This document shows positions 8,896 through 19,142 of a DNA stretch of 64,000 nucleotides, in pieces (positions within the stretch are counted from its first letter, which is position 1; every line of letters starts with the position of its first letter). Location: contig NZ_JABVXC010000002.1 of assembly GCF_013349955.1 (NCBI RefSeq), forward strand, positions 62,001-126,000, given 5' to 3'. The notes under the pieces were generated by a model that worked only from the letters and a program-made list of their open reading frames with translations, had not been told where the DNA came from and searched no databases. This DNA is from Onishia taeanensis. GTDB lineage: Bacteria > Pseudomonadota > Gammaproteobacteria > Pseudomonadales > Halomonadaceae. The position numbers and the translations under genes are program-made.

Positions 8896-9101
8896 CCCTC
8901 ACTATAGATCAGTGCACGGAAAGGCTCATGATGAGACCGCAGACGTTGAGATACCCCTGGGTGGGGTTGCCTAAGGAAAGGTGGCAGAAGGAGAAACAGC
9001 CGGGGATAGAAGGCCCTGCTGAGCGAGGGCAAGCGCTCATTCTGTGATGTGACGGCATTCACCTGACAGCCGATTGACACACCCAGCGCAGGAATGTCAC
9101 C

Positions 9102-9734
9102 TCACGCACATATCTCATCCACTGTATCGAACAGGGTAACTTCCTGGCGTTTCCACTGCCGCTGAGTCTTGATTCGAGAAAAGGGCAGGCAGCGCTGATA
9201 GAGCGTGAATTTCCAGTCAGGCTTGCGGCTACCGAATCCATCCACCAGAACTAAGCTGGCACCACTCTCATCATCACCGGGGCGGACCATGAGGTTATCG
9301 GTATTCAAGTCCGCAATGACCACAGCGTACTTGGTCGCCCAGCTCTTCAGCTCAGACAGCATTCGCACAAGTTGCGCGCGGTTCAGCTGCCCTTGGTGCA
9401 GCGCCTCACGCAGTGTTAGCGCCGATCTTCCACAATCTTGCTGAACGCGCTCCAAGGCGAGCCCTGCGCCCTGGCGGGTATTCACCCAACCATAGCAATC
9501 GACGATGTGTGTCAGCGGCACTTGCCGCTCTTTGAGGTGATTGAGATAGAACCACTCCACGATGCTCTGTTCTTGGCACTCTTCGAGGCGATCCTGATGG
9601 CGCGCCACCTTGATACATTGACCGGCATCGCCCGGATGGACGTAACAGTCACGCTTGTTCCCCCGGCCAATACGCAGGCTGTCATTGAGCTCAAGCGCTG
9701 CCTGATCGGAGACATCTGGAATAAAATACGTCAA
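9102..9734 (-). CDS. YrbL family protein (PhoP regulatory network, kinase-like fold)
   Basis: A 210-aa protein of the YrbL family, with a protein-kinase-like fold. The N-terminal LRIGRGNKRDCYVHP resembles a glycine-rich loop, and VIADLNTDNLMV corresponds to the catalytic-loop region. The start is TTG at 9734, supported by AAGGA about 7 nt upstream; no nearby ATG gives an equivalent N-terminus. In enterics yrbL is a PhoP target with no settled function. It sits alone between unrelated genes. Confidence 0.82.
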   Translation of the reverse strand: MTYFIPDVSDQAALELNDSLRIGRGNKRDCYVHPGDAGQCIKVARHQDRLEECQEQSIVEWFYLNHLKERQVPLTHIVDCYGWVNTRQGAGLALERVQQDCGRSALTLREALHQGQLNRAQLVRMLSELKSWATKYAVVIADLNTDNLMVRPGDDESGASLVLVDGFGSRKPDWKFTLYQRCLPFSRIKTQRQWKRQEVTLFDTVDEICA

Positions 9735-10040
9735 CGGCTTTCCTTGTTGCCTTCACGACACCGCAGTCCAGCGGTCATTCGTCTTCCATGCCCATCATTG
9801 CCCTGAGGCTTTCGAGTCCCTTTAGCCAAGTATGAAACAATAAGCGGGACGACGCATAAAAATATGACAATAATATTAAGCCCGCTAAAAAAGTCAACGC
9901 CGCGCACTAATCGCGGCCATCTGGTGAGCCCTCACGGAGCTCGGCATATCAAACGGCTGGAGCCGATGCGTCAGGAACGCATTTGGCTGAAAGGAGCTGG
10001 CGGGCTAAGGTGTGGCGGTATTTACGCGACGAGGCACCCC
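9735..10040. other. Intergenic region, AT-rich, no gene
   Basis: This gap of about 306 bp is more AT-rich than its surroundings. A small inverted repeat (GCCGCG / CGCGGC around 9898-9916) is visible, with an A-run before it. No coding signal was found. It lies upstream of both the YrbL gene and the FrnE-like gene, so it should contain their promoters, but no confident -35/-10 pair was seen. Confidence 0.4.
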
Positions 10041-10709
10041 ATGAGCTCACCTCGCATCACCATCGATGTGTTCAGCGACTATGTCTGCCCCTTCTGCTAT
10101 CTGGAGGAGCCCGAACTGGCGGCGCTAAAAGCCCGCTTCGGTGAGGCAGTCGACATTCGCTGGCGGGCCTTCGAACTCCGCCCAGAGCCTGCGCCGACGC
10201 TAGAGCCAGACGGCGACTATCTGCACGATACTTGGGCACGTGCCGTTTACCCCATCGCCGAAGAACGCGGCATGACGCTGCGCTTGCCACGCATCCAGCC
10301 GCGCTCTCGGCTGGCTCATGAGGCGACCGCCTGGGCCAGAGACGTCGATGCCCAGCGCGCTGGCGAAATGACCACCACCGGCGATAAGCTCGACAGCGCC
10401 GATGCCCTGCGCTCGGCACTGTTTCGTGGCTTTTTCGAAGACAGCCTGGACCTGGCAGATCCGACGGCACTGGTGGCGGTAACAAAGGACCTTGATTTGG
10501 ATGGCGGGTCACTCGAGAAAGCGCTGGATGAAAGGCGCTATCGCGAGCAAGTACTGGCTGACCAGCGGACAGCCCAGCAACTGGGTATTCAAGGCGTGCC
10601 GGGGCTACGCTTCTCGCTTAACGGCGAGCATGCCGGCATCCTCGAAGGGGCCCAGCCACGTCGCCAACTGTTGCTGGCCGTGGAGCGACTGCTCGACCTG
10701 ATGGGCTAA
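10041..10709 (+). CDS. DsbA family oxidoreductase (FrnE-like)
   Basis: A 222-aa thioredoxin-fold protein of the DsbA/FrnE family. The active-site CPFC motif is at residues 16-19 (SDYVCPFCYLEE), and the cis-Pro segment GIQGVPGLRF is near the C-terminus. No signal peptide is present, so it is probably cytoplasmic. The start is ATG 10041 (MSSPRITIDVFSD) with GAGG 6 nt upstream; the open frame extends to 9864 but the added residues are not family-like. FrnE of Deinococcus has disulfide isomerase activity; polyketide roles are known elsewhere. Confidence 0.88.
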   Translation: MSSPRITIDVFSDYVCPFCYLEEPELAALKARFGEAVDIRWRAFELRPEPAPTLEPDGDYLHDTWARAVYPIAEERGMTLRLPRIQPRSRLAHEATAWARDVDAQRAGEMTTTGDKLDSADALRSALFRGFFEDSLDLADPTALVAVTKDLDLDGGSLEKALDERRYREQVLADQRTAQQLGIQGVPGLRFSLNGEHAGILEGAQPRRQLLLAVERLLDLMG

Positions 10710-10770
10710 CCCCCGCCATGCCAGACCACACCCTACCAACCCAACCCATGCCGGCCCGATGAGAGAGCAC

Positions 10771-11688
10771 ATGCCCGACGGCCCGATCACTGTCTTCGGC
10801 GGCACCGGTTTTCTGGGCCGAGCTATCGTGCGTGAACTGCTGGAAGCCGGCCACAGCGTGCGCATTGCCGCCCGATCACCTCGCCTGCCCGAGGATATCG
10901 ATGATGGTGATCCCATCACGCTCTGCAGGGCTAACATCCAGGATGAGGCCAGCGTCGCCAAGGCGCTGGAAGGGGCCAGTGGCGTCGTCAATGCGGTAAG
11001 CCTGTATGTGGAATCGCGCCGGCTGACGTTTGATGCCATACACGTCGAGGCAGCCGGCCGCCTGGCAAGGCTCGCCCGCGAGGCCGGCATCAGCCGGCTG
11101 GTGCATGTTTCTGGAATCGGGGTCGACGAACACTCGGCGTCCCGCTATGTAAGCGCCCGCGCCCGGGGCGAAGCGGCCGTGCTCAAGGCCTTCCCCAAGG
11201 CCACGCTGCTGCGCCCCAGCGTGCTATTCGGGCCCGATGACGCCTTCCTGTCAGCATTGGAAAAGCTCACTCGCTTGCCAGCGATTCCCCTCTTTGGCCA
11301 GGGCAAGGGGCAGCTCCAACCCGTCCATGTGCGAGATGTCGCCCGCGCGGTGGGAAAAATGCTGGGATCACGGCCACCTGCCTGGCGGCTCTTCGAACTG
11401 GGCGGCGAGGACACGATGCGCTATCGCGACATCATCATGCTAGTGATGGCCCACTTACGCCGTGATCGCCCGTTGGTGCCCATTCCCATGCCGATATGGC
11501 AGGTACTAGCCACCTTGCTCTCGCCCTTGCCGAACCCGCCGCTGACTCACGACCAGCTGTCGCTGCTGACGCAGAACAACATCGTCGGCCGTCATGTCGG
11601 TACCTTCTCCGACCTGGGCATCATCCCCCGTTCGCTACGCGAGAGCCTGCCCAGCTGCTTGATTCCGCCTGAACCACGACGCCACTAG
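10771..11688 (+). CDS. NAD(P)-binding protein, complex I NDUFA9-like / SDR
   Basis: An atypical short-chain dehydrogenase (305 aa) resembling NDUFA9-type NAD(P)H-binding proteins. The Rossmann motif GGTGFLG is at residues 9-15, followed by GHSVRIAAR. RLVHVSGIGV and LRPSVLFGPDD are typical of this subfamily. Start at ATG 10771 is preferred because GAGAGAG precedes it; ATG 10759 is an in-frame alternative. Role in bacteria uncertain (quinone or sugar-nucleotide related). Confidence 0.82.
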   Translation: MPDGPITVFGGTGFLGRAIVRELLEAGHSVRIAARSPRLPEDIDDGDPITLCRANIQDEASVAKALEGASGVVNAVSLYVESRRLTFDAIHVEAAGRLARLAREAGISRLVHVSGIGVDEHSASRYVSARARGEAAVLKAFPKATLLRPSVLFGPDDAFLSALEKLTRLPAIPLFGQGKGQLQPVHVRDVARAVGKMLGSRPPAWRLFELGGEDTMRYRDIIMLVMAHLRRDRPLVPIPMPIWQVLATLLSPLPNPPLTHDQLSLLTQNNIVGRHVGTFSDLGIIPRSLRESLPSCLIPPEPRRH

Positions 11689-11784
11689 TCTTCACCGAGC
11701 TTAGGCCGCTCTTCGAGTTTGCTACGCTTTAGGCATGGCTCATCACCGCTTTTATGCACCTATGGATCAGGAGGGTGAATCGCC

Positions 11785-12333
11785 ATGTCGCTTACATCAT
11801 CAAAGGTAATCCAACTGGGCTGCCCCATGCCGGCCTTCGACCTTCGGGATGCCCACGGCAAGTCGTTCAGCAGTAAGCAGTTCATTGACAGCCCCTTGCT
11901 GGTGGCCTTTATCTGCAATCACTGCCCGTTCGTTAAGCACATCGCCTATGCATTATCCGACTTCGCTAAGGAGTATCACGGTCATGGACTCGAGGTCGTC
12001 GCTATCAACAGCAACGACTTCACTAAGCATCCCGATGACAGCCCCGAGCACATGATCGAAGAGGCGCGCTGGCGCGGCTACACCTTTCCCTACCTGGTCG
12101 ATGAAACGCAGAGGGTGGCCTACGACTTTGATGCCGCCTGCACGCCCGACTTCTTCCTGTTCGATCGATACCACCGGCTGGCCTACCACGGCCAATTCGA
12201 TTCCAGCCGCCCCAACAAAGACCTGCCGGTAACCGGCAAGGACTTACGAGCCGCTGCCGATTCGGTGCTCTCGGGCGATGCCCCGAACCTGGACCAGATG
12301 CCGTCGATCGGCTGCAGCATCAAGTGGAAATAG
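11785..12333 (+). CDS. Thioredoxin family protein (AhpC/TSA-like, CNHCPF type)
   Basis: A 182-aa redoxin-fold protein. The CxxC site CNHC is at residues 44-47 (FICNHCPFVKH). Peroxiredoxin-like elements follow: VVAINSND and TPDFFLFD with a cis-Pro. No signal peptide, so cytoplasmic. A strong AGGAGG lies about 10 nt before ATG. The family is widespread and poorly characterised; a thiol reductase or peroxidase role is inferred. Confidence 0.85.
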   Translation: MSLTSSKVIQLGCPMPAFDLRDAHGKSFSSKQFIDSPLLVAFICNHCPFVKHIAYALSDFAKEYHGHGLEVVAINSNDFTKHPDDSPEHMIEEARWRGYTFPYLVDETQRVAYDFDAACTPDFFLFDRYHRLAYHGQFDSSRPNKDLPVTGKDLRAAADSVLSGDAPNLDQMPSIGCSIKWK

Positions 12334-12340
12334 CCAGGTT

Positions 12341-12380
12341 AGATAGGGGTTGAACCGATGAGATAGGGGTTGAACCGGTG
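12341..12380. repeat. 20-bp tandem duplication
   Basis: Two adjacent 20-bp copies (AGATAGGGGTTGAACCGRTG), with one mismatch at the 18th base, start 7 bp after the thioredoxin-like stop. Only two copies; probably a recent slippage or duplication. No function apparent. Confidence 0.85.
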
Positions 12381-12515
12381 CGGGATACGGATGGTAACGC
12401 CTTCACCGAGCGACGATGGCGCTGCAAGGTGGCGTTCGGTCATGCTTTATCGCTTGCCGTCCTTTGTAGTGTGCTTCGCCGCCCACGGCAGTGTGTGGAG
12501 CGTGAGTCTCGCTCG

Positions 12516-13457
12516 CTATAGTTTCCAAGGCAGCGGTGGCGGCGTAAGGGGGCCGCCTTCGTAATCGGGGATGCTGCCGAAGCGCTCGCTGCCGGCTTCC
12601 CAGTCCTGCTGCGCCTCTGCAATCTCGGCCTTGCTGTGGCCAACGAAGTTCCACCAGATGAGGATCTCCTCGTCCAGCGGTTCGCCGCCGACCAGGATGA
12701 CACGACCACCTGCCGGGAGTGACAGGGTGACCGCCTCTCGCCCGCAGCCCAGATAGGCCAGCTCGTTGGTCGCAAACGTATCGCCCTCGATACCCAGTTC
12801 GCCTTCGAGGGGCAACACGCCGTACTCGAAGTCTGCCCGCAGCGAGAGCCGCAGGGTGCTGGCCTCTCGGCTGGCCAGATCCAACCCCACCAGCGGCGAG
12901 AAAGCCAGCGTCGGCGCCCGCCGGCCATCGAACTCGCCGGTCAGCAACGTGAAGGCGACGCCCTGCTCTTCCCAGGACGGCAGCTCGGGATAATGATCGA
13001 AGCGCGGATCGGTGCGGCGATCCGCTTCAGGCAGCGCGATCCACAGCTGAGCGGCATGTAGATGTGTCTCGCCGGGCAACGATTCTTCGGTGTGGCTAAT
13101 GCCTCGCCCTGAGGTCATCAGATTGACCTGGCCGGGACGTATCACCTGCTGGTTGCCCTGGCTGTCGCGATGCAGGATCTCACCCTCGATCATCCAGGTG
13201 AACGTCTGCAAGCCGATGTGCGGGTGGGGGCCGACCCGCAACCCGCGGGAGTCGCCCTTGAAGACGCTCGGCCCGGCATGATCGAGGAAGCACCAGGCGC
13301 CCACCAAGCGGCGTTGCCGCGAGGGCAGTACACGGTTGATGGGGATTCCCCCGACCTCGGCGGTTCGAGGCCTAACGTGCTGAATCTGGTGCTTGCCATC
13401 GACGACCGGGCAGTCGCGGGACGATCCCAGGTCGCGATCTTCAACGAGAGTGCTCAT
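12516..13457 (-). CDS. Pirin family protein
   Basis: A 313-aa bicupin pirin. The N-terminal cupin carries the metal ligands: His78 and His80 (GPHPHIGLQTF), His122 and Glu124 (ISHTEE), matching the His-His-His-Glu set of human pirin. Bacterial pirins include quercetin 2,3-dioxygenases (YhhW) and regulators of pyruvate dehydrogenase. The C-terminal cupin is complete (WWNFVGHSKAEI). Standalone gene; substrate unknown. Confidence 0.9.
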   Translation of the reverse strand: MSTLVEDRDLGSSRDCPVVDGKHQIQHVRPRTAEVGGIPINRVLPSRQRRLVGAWCFLDHAGPSVFKGDSRGLRVGPHPHIGLQTFTWMIEGEILHRDSQGNQQVIRPGQVNLMTSGRGISHTEESLPGETHLHAAQLWIALPEADRRTDPRFDHYPELPSWEEQGVAFTLLTGEFDGRRAPTLAFSPLVGLDLASREASTLRLSLRADFEYGVLPLEGELGIEGDTFATNELAYLGCGREAVTLSLPAGGRVILVGGEPLDEEILIWWNFVGHSKAEIAEAQQDWEAGSERFGSIPDYEGGPLTPPPLPWKL

Positions 13458-13959
13458 GAATGTACCTTCCGGATGTCATGAATGGAGACTCGGCTCTGAG
13501 TGGGCAGCTAGCCCACGGCAATCGGCCTTGACTACGCTGAGTGTAGCTCTGCTTCAGGTTGCGGAGGCAGGCATAGATAAGCATGCAGATGAGGGGCCGG
13601 CTGATATCCACTTGCCTTACCGCTGCAATGCCATGGCTCACTGGTAATAGCCCAGGCGCAGCACAGAGACACCAGCATGACACCACAACAAAAACGCCCG
13701 CCCCGGCAAACCGGGGCGGGCGTGATGTTCAGCCCATCGCATCCGTCAGGACGACGGGCTAAACGGAACAGGCTTCATAAACAGGCTTCTAAACAACCAT
13801 CTGAACGTTCTTATAAAAGCGTCTGAACGCGCTCTTGAACGCTCTGCTCAACGGTCGCGCGGCGTGCCCTGTCAGGACGGCCAAAGCTAATCACCAGCGA
13901 TCATCTCTGGCCATCACCACACAACAAGAGCCTGAAGGCTCAAGAGTTTGAGGCGAGAT
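13458..13959. other. Intergenic region between YbhB-like gene and pirin
   Basis: About 500 bp with no convincing gene. It holds the terminator at 13687-13723 and, at 13770-13850, short irregular direct repeats (AACAGGCTTC twice, then several CTGAACG/TTGAACG units). The region nearest 13458 should contain the pirin promoter. Confidence 0.5.
13687..13723 (-). terminator. Rho-independent terminator (minus strand)
   Basis: A 13-bp perfect stem (ACGCCCGCCCCGG / CCGGGGCGGGCGT) with a CAAA loop is followed on the minus strand by a T-run. It lies about 240 bp after the YbhB-like stop on that strand. Its core is nearly identical to the terminator at 17583-17615. Confidence 0.8.
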
Positions 13960-14436
13960 TCAGTCGCGGCGATAGGTGCCGACCAGGCGGTTCATGCCCA
14001 GGATATGCGGCTCAAGCTTGGTCAGCAGCTCGGGCTGCGTCAGGCCTTCGGGCAGATCGGTTGGCGAATCCAGCGCCAGCACCCAGAAATAGTACAGGTG
14101 ATCACCATGGCCTTCCGGGGGCATCGGGCCACTGTAGCCGTTGTTGCCGGTATCGTTGACGCCGCTGGTGCCCACCGTCGTCGCCTCATCAAGCGACATG
14201 GTGTCGGCCGGCAGGTTGTAGAGCAGCCAGTGCACGAAACCATAGCTGCCGTTCTGTACCAGCGGTGCATCCGGGTCATGGCAGATCACCGCGAAACCCT
14301 TGGTGCCTTCAGGAGCGTCTTTCCAGCTGAGAGCCGGCGAGACGTTCTCTCCTTCCCCGGTGTGTTTAGCGGGAATTGCCCCGTGGGCTGAGAACGCGGA
14401 ACTGGTGAGCTGCATGCTCGAGGGTGCAAAGGCCAT
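13960..14436 (-). CDS. YbhB/YbcL family Raf kinase inhibitor-like protein (PEBP)
   Basis: A 158-aa phosphatidylethanolamine-binding-protein fold, complete in length. The ligand-site signatures CHDPDAP (near residues 52-58) and GFVHWLLYNLP are present, as is the GYSGPMPPEGHGDHLYYFWV segment. No signal peptide. Bacterial members have no assigned function; E. coli YbhB and YbcL are structural homologues. Single gene with its own promoter region. Confidence 0.92.
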   Translation of the reverse strand: MAFAPSSMQLTSSAFSAHGAIPAKHTGEGENVSPALSWKDAPEGTKGFAVICHDPDAPLVQNGSYGFVHWLLYNLPADTMSLDEATTVGTSGVNDTGNNGYSGPMPPEGHGDHLYYFWVLALDSPTDLPEGLTQPELLTKLEPHILGMNRLVGTYRRD

Positions 14437-14931
14437 GAGGCAACCTCCTGTGGAATGGATGTCGTTGGAAACGAAGTCAGGCGTCTTCGCGCATGCGACG
14501 GCGCTACATCAGGTAATGATGGTAGCAGGCGCCTTATTCAACCCGTCGCGCAATGCCGAGGCACTACACGAACAACCTGCCCCGACTGCGCATGGGCTCG
14601 ACTCGTGGGCAGCATGGACAACATGCATAAGGTTGTCAGGGAAATAGGCGGGGTGAAGTCAGCGTGAAAGGTTAAGTGGCAGCAAACGGCCGGGAAACAA
14701 AAAGTGCCACCTGCCCCTATTAGAGATGGACGCTCGGCGACTGAGCCCCCGCCTAATCGTGGTCCTTGAGCGTGGTGATGGCATACTCTGAGGAGCAAGG
14801 GTTTCTTTTTCTCGTGGAATCTTCCGCTGCCAGGATCGACGTAGCGGAATTTTCATACTGGCGGTGACCCCGGACTCCAGGGGAAGGAAGAAGGGCCACG
14901 GAGACCACCTCAGAGCATGCTCGAGCCCATC
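14437..14931. other. Intergenic region with no recognised gene
   Basis: About 495 bp. Short frames on the minus strand (for example one ending EYAITTLKDHD at 14753) have no family I recognise and no RBS. Probably non-coding or gene remains; it should include the promoter of the YbhB-like gene at its left end. Confidence 0.4.
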
Positions 14932-15324
14932 CTAGTTAACGGTATTGCCTTCAATCAGCATGCCATTGCCTTTGATGGTGCCGTCTTGGCGTAACACCAT
15001 AGAGGGTCCGTCAATGCTGACCTGATAGCAGGTGGTATCTTCGCCATAGTCGAAGCACATCTCCCCTTCGCGGGTGGTCCAATTGCCTGTATAGCCTTCG
15101 CCGTGAATGGTGCCATCCGGCGCATAATATTCGTTGAAGCCAGAATCCGGGGCACTCATGCTGCCCTGATAGGAATGGCCGCTAACGGCAGAGGCGATAG
15201 CCTCACCGCTGAGCTTCGTATCTGCGGCCGCTGTAGCCGATGTCAGCATTGCGGCTGAAAGGAGAACGGCGGACAACGTCGTGAGGATAGGAGCTCGCAC
15301 TGGAATTGTATGCATGGTGTTCAT
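14932..15324 (-). CDS. Small secreted protein, DUF995-like
   Basis: A 130-aa protein with a clear Sec signal peptide (about residues 1-33, ending SATAAA). The mature part is beta-rich: LSGEAIASAVSGHSYQG, YYAPDGTIHGEGYTGNW, then two Cys (EMCFDY and TTCYQV) that could form a disulfide. The YYAPDG / G.W / C...C pattern resembles DUF995-type proteins, but assignment is from memory of the pattern only. AGGAAAT lies before the ATG. Function unknown, probably periplasmic. Confidence 0.65.
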   Translation of the reverse strand: MNTMHTIPVRAPILTTLSAVLLSAAMLTSATAAADTKLSGEAIASAVSGHSYQGSMSAPDSGFNEYYAPDGTIHGEGYTGNWTTREGEMCFDYGEDTTCYQVSIDGPSMVLRQDGTIKGNGMLIEGNTVN

Positions 15325-15571
15325 TTCCTCTATCTTGTTGAGACAATGTTTCCAATAAGCCGATGATTCGTAAGAATCTTTGTTATAACCCCACCAAGTT
15401 CAGCCGGATTGAGCCGCTGAAGGTTTGAGCTGGAGCTGTGTCCATGCGGACGGTTGGCAGCGCCTGGAGAACGGTGTCAGGAAACGTCATTAGAGTCACC
15501 TAATCCCAAGAGCGAGCGGCATCTCCGGTACCAGCAGATGGACAGTCCACCTTGCCCGATTGGTACGCCTC

Positions 15572-16111
15572 TTACCAGAAGGCTGGATCATTGAACGCTT
15601 CGACACAGTGCACCGCTCCCTTCAGCGGCGTTATCTCAGTCTCCGTGAGCGATTGTGCGAGCCAGCCCTCGGGGTATTGCAGCTTGAACGGCGCGGGAAT
15701 GAATGCCTCAGTGACCGGCGCAAAGCCAACACGCGAGTAGTAGCTCGGGTCACCATAGGTCACAGCGATGTCGATTCCCGCCTCACGCAGCGCCTGCAGA
15801 GCATAGATCAGCAGCTGGCGCCCAATACCTTGGCCTTGCCTCTCGGTCGCCACCGCTACTGGGCCGAGTACAAAGACGCTGCGATCATCCTGGTCGTAGG
15901 TCAGCCTCGTGAAGATCGCGCCACCGATGACCTCACCATCGGCCTCGGCGATGAAAACATAGAGATTCGCCGCTGGCGTGCGAGACAGCTGATTACGCAC
16001 CAAATCGCCAATTAGCGTGCCTTCTGACGCTCCCTCAGAGGCGGTGAAAGTCGCGGTGAACAGCGCAACGAGCTCCTGGTCGCGCCCCTGGGCACCTTGC
16101 GAAAATTCCAT
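15572..16111 (-). CDS. GNAT family N-acetyltransferase
   Basis: A 179-aa GNAT protein. The acetyl-CoA loop is RQGQGIGRQLL, preceded by the beta-4 strand VFVLGPVAV; the C-terminal YSRVGFAPVTEAFI is typical of the YhbS-like group. The start ATG 16111 has AAGGAG 6 nt upstream; the open frame reaches 16231 but without an RBS. Substrate unknown. Confidence 0.88.
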   Translation of the reverse strand: MEFSQGAQGRDQELVALFTATFTASEGASEGTLIGDLVRNQLSRTPAANLYVFIAEADGEVIGGAIFTRLTYDQDDRSVFVLGPVAVATERQGQGIGRQLLIYALQALREAGIDIAVTYGDPSYYSRVGFAPVTEAFIPAPFKLQYPEGWLAQSLTETEITPLKGAVHCVEAFNDPAFW

Positions 16112-16476
16112 GTAGGCTCCTTGGGTGCCTTGTGCATGTGCAGGATCGCTCTGGCTATAAATCGGACAGCCCCACGACCAGGAGTGCCCCCGACCGGCCC
16201 GACACCCCGCCCTGACCGAGCCCCAAGCCACTGAAATCCAGACAGCCCGCAGCCCGCCGCCCGCGACAACCGCGATGACCTGCGCGACGCACTAATCGCA
16301 CTGATGCTGCGCCTGGCCTTCGAGCACAGGCTTTGGGTCTCGGGGCTGGCGGGGCTGCGCTGGTCGGCCTGGTGACGCATTAACTTTGGATCGACGACTC
16401 AAGATGGACCTTGGTCCTGAAGGGGTATGGTCGACTGACTCGGTAGGAGAGGCATACCCACAAACGTACGCTTTCT

Positions 16477-16722
16477 TTACATAGGCAGCCAGTGCCGGTA
16501 GCGCATCGTCGACTGAACGCTGCGGTGGCCCAGCAACCGTTGAAGCTGATGGAAAGGCATACCCTGCTCCAGGACATGCGTGGCGTAGGCATGGCGCAGG
16601 CTGTGAATACCACCGATCCGTTCGACCCCAGCCTGGTGCTTGGCCTGGGTAAAGGCCTTCTGCGGCGCGCTCGGGAATCGCCATGTCGGCGGCCGGTAGG
16701 CACGCCAGCAATCACGCGCTTG
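16477..16722 (-). pseudogene. Tyrosine recombinase/integrase C-terminal relic
   Basis: The minus-strand frame reads GGIHSLRHAYATHVLEQG then LQRLLGHRSVQSTMRYRHWLP, the conserved C-terminal part of a tyrosine recombinase. The HxxR box (HSLRH) and LLGH motif are seen; the final tyrosine is probably in the TMRYRH segment. The N-terminal and core-binding domains are absent upstream of about 16722, so it cannot be active. It is closest to the Xer/IS91-associated integrase type, not integron IntI. Confidence 0.65.
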
Positions 16723-16736
16723 TCGCGAGGATTGCA

Positions 16737-16776
16737 TTGCCATACCAACCGAACCAAAATATACCAATTATTGGTA
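16737..16776 (+). promoter_or_regulatory. parDE promoter with overlapping palindromic operator
   Basis: The -35 TTGCCA (16737-16742) and -10 TATACC (16760-16765) are separated by 17 bp. A palindrome TACCAA-TTA-TTGGTA (16762-16776) overlaps the -10. This is the layout expected for autorepression by a ribbon-helix-helix ParD antitoxin. Confidence 0.6.
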
Positions 16777-16792
16777 CTATTGAGGTGGCACC

Positions 16793-17032
16793 GTGCAAAA
16801 GAACACCAGCATCACTCTAGGCCAACATTTTGATGCGTTCATTGCAGAACAGCTCAAAAATGGCCGATACAGCTCAACCAGCGAGGTAGTTCGTGCAGCA
16901 TTACGCCTGCTTGAAGAGTCCGAAACACGCCTGACCACACTTCGTAAACTGCTCAAGGAAGGCGAGGACAGTGGTTTTGAAGACTACTCCTACGACTCGT
17001 TTATTCGTGAACTGGACAACGAAGGGCGCTGA
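16793..17032 (+). CDS. parD: ParD-family antitoxin
   Basis: A 79-aa type II antitoxin with an N-terminal ribbon-helix-helix DNA-binding region (NTSITLGQHFDAFI, then YSSTSEVVRAALRLLE) and an acidic C-terminal tail (DYSYDSFIRELDNEGR) that would wrap the toxin. The start is GTG 16793 with GAGGTGG upstream. It overlaps the toxin gene by one base (TGATG), implying translational coupling. Length is typical (about 80 aa). Confidence 0.92.
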   Translation: MQKNTSITLGQHFDAFIAEQLKNGRYSSTSEVVRAALRLLEESETRLTTLRKLLKEGEDSGFEDYSYDSFIRELDNEGR

Positions 17033-17373
17033 TGCCAAGTTTTAAGCTTTCCAGGAAAGCCAAAGCTGACCTCATATCTATTGCCCTACACACGGAGCGT
17101 GAATGGGGTCGAGATCAACGAAACCACTATGTTCTCCAGTTCGATCAATGCTTCCACCTTCTAGCTGACAATCCGAACTTAGGGCATGCTTGCGATGAGA
17201 TAAATCCGGGATACCGGCAGTACCCTCAGGGGAGCCACATCATATTTTATCGGCTAGCCGCCGAGGGTATTATTGAAGTTATCCGAATCCTGCACAAACG
17301 CATGTTGCCTGAGGGGCATCTCCTTAAGGGCATAACGCCTGCCATCATCGGTGACAAAGCCGGCGCGAAGTGA
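17032..17373 (+). CDS. parE: ParE-family toxin with C-terminal extension
   Basis: A 113-aa RelE/ParE-superfamily toxin; ParE members poison DNA gyrase. The N-terminal FKLSRKAKADLISIALHTEREWG and the IIEVIRILHKRM strand are canonical. Most ParE proteins end just after the ILHKRM..HL motif (about 97 aa here); this one continues another 15 residues to DKAGAK before a stop, probably because the native end was lost at a junction with older flanking DNA. Activity of the extended form is uncertain. Confidence 0.88.
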   Translation: MPSFKLSRKAKADLISIALHTEREWGRDQRNHYVLQFDQCFHLLADNPNLGHACDEINPGYRQYPQGSHIIFYRLAAEGIIEVIRILHKRMLPEGHLLKGITPAIIGDKAGAK

Positions 17374-17582
17374 AGGTTTTGGCATCCGGTGCACGGCTTG
17401 GTTATTGCTGGCCACCCAGAGCACCATGGGTTCACCGTCAACCTGAAAATCCAGCGCTTGAATGCGGCCTTCGAACCAGATTGGCTGCTGATGGCCGTCG
17501 TCTCGCACCCCCCTGACATAGCCGGCCTGTGTAAAGCACTATATGCCAAGCCGCACGGGAGGCGGCGGGGCGTAGCCGCAGC

Positions 17583-17615
17583 AAAAAGCGCCCGCCCCGG
17601 CAAGCGGGGCGGGCG
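17583..17615 (-). terminator. Rho-independent terminator after mmsA
   Basis: On the minus strand, a CGCCCGCCCC / GGGGCGGGCG stem (10 bp, loop GCTTGCC read on that strand) is followed by GCTTTTTGC. It lies 40 bp downstream of the mmsA stop and ends the 21659-17655 operon. Confidence 0.85.
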
Positions 17616-17654
17616 TGGTCATCGTCATTGCGAGCCGCTAACTTTCGGCAATAG

Positions 17655-19142
<1,488 letters not shown>

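Larger units (their letters stand above)
16112..16792. other. Gene-poor stretch with mobile-element debris
   Basis: About 680 bp between the GNAT gene and the ParDE module. It contains the integrase relic at 16477-16722 and a short plus-strand reading frame ending at about 16375 (ALIALMLRLAF, then GLAGLRWSAW) with no start or family I recognise. Composition and broken frames suggest a scar of mobile DNA. Confidence 0.45.

Noticed and set aside
16477..16722. Integron integrase IntI serving the cassettes at 28.4-29.6 kb
   Set aside because: The fragment lacks the IntI-specific region, resembles IS91/Xer-type integrases, is truncated and lies 12 kb away.
17254..17508. Independent minus-strand gene overlapping parE
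   Set aside because: No RBS and no recognised family; kept only as part of the ParE-fusion observation.
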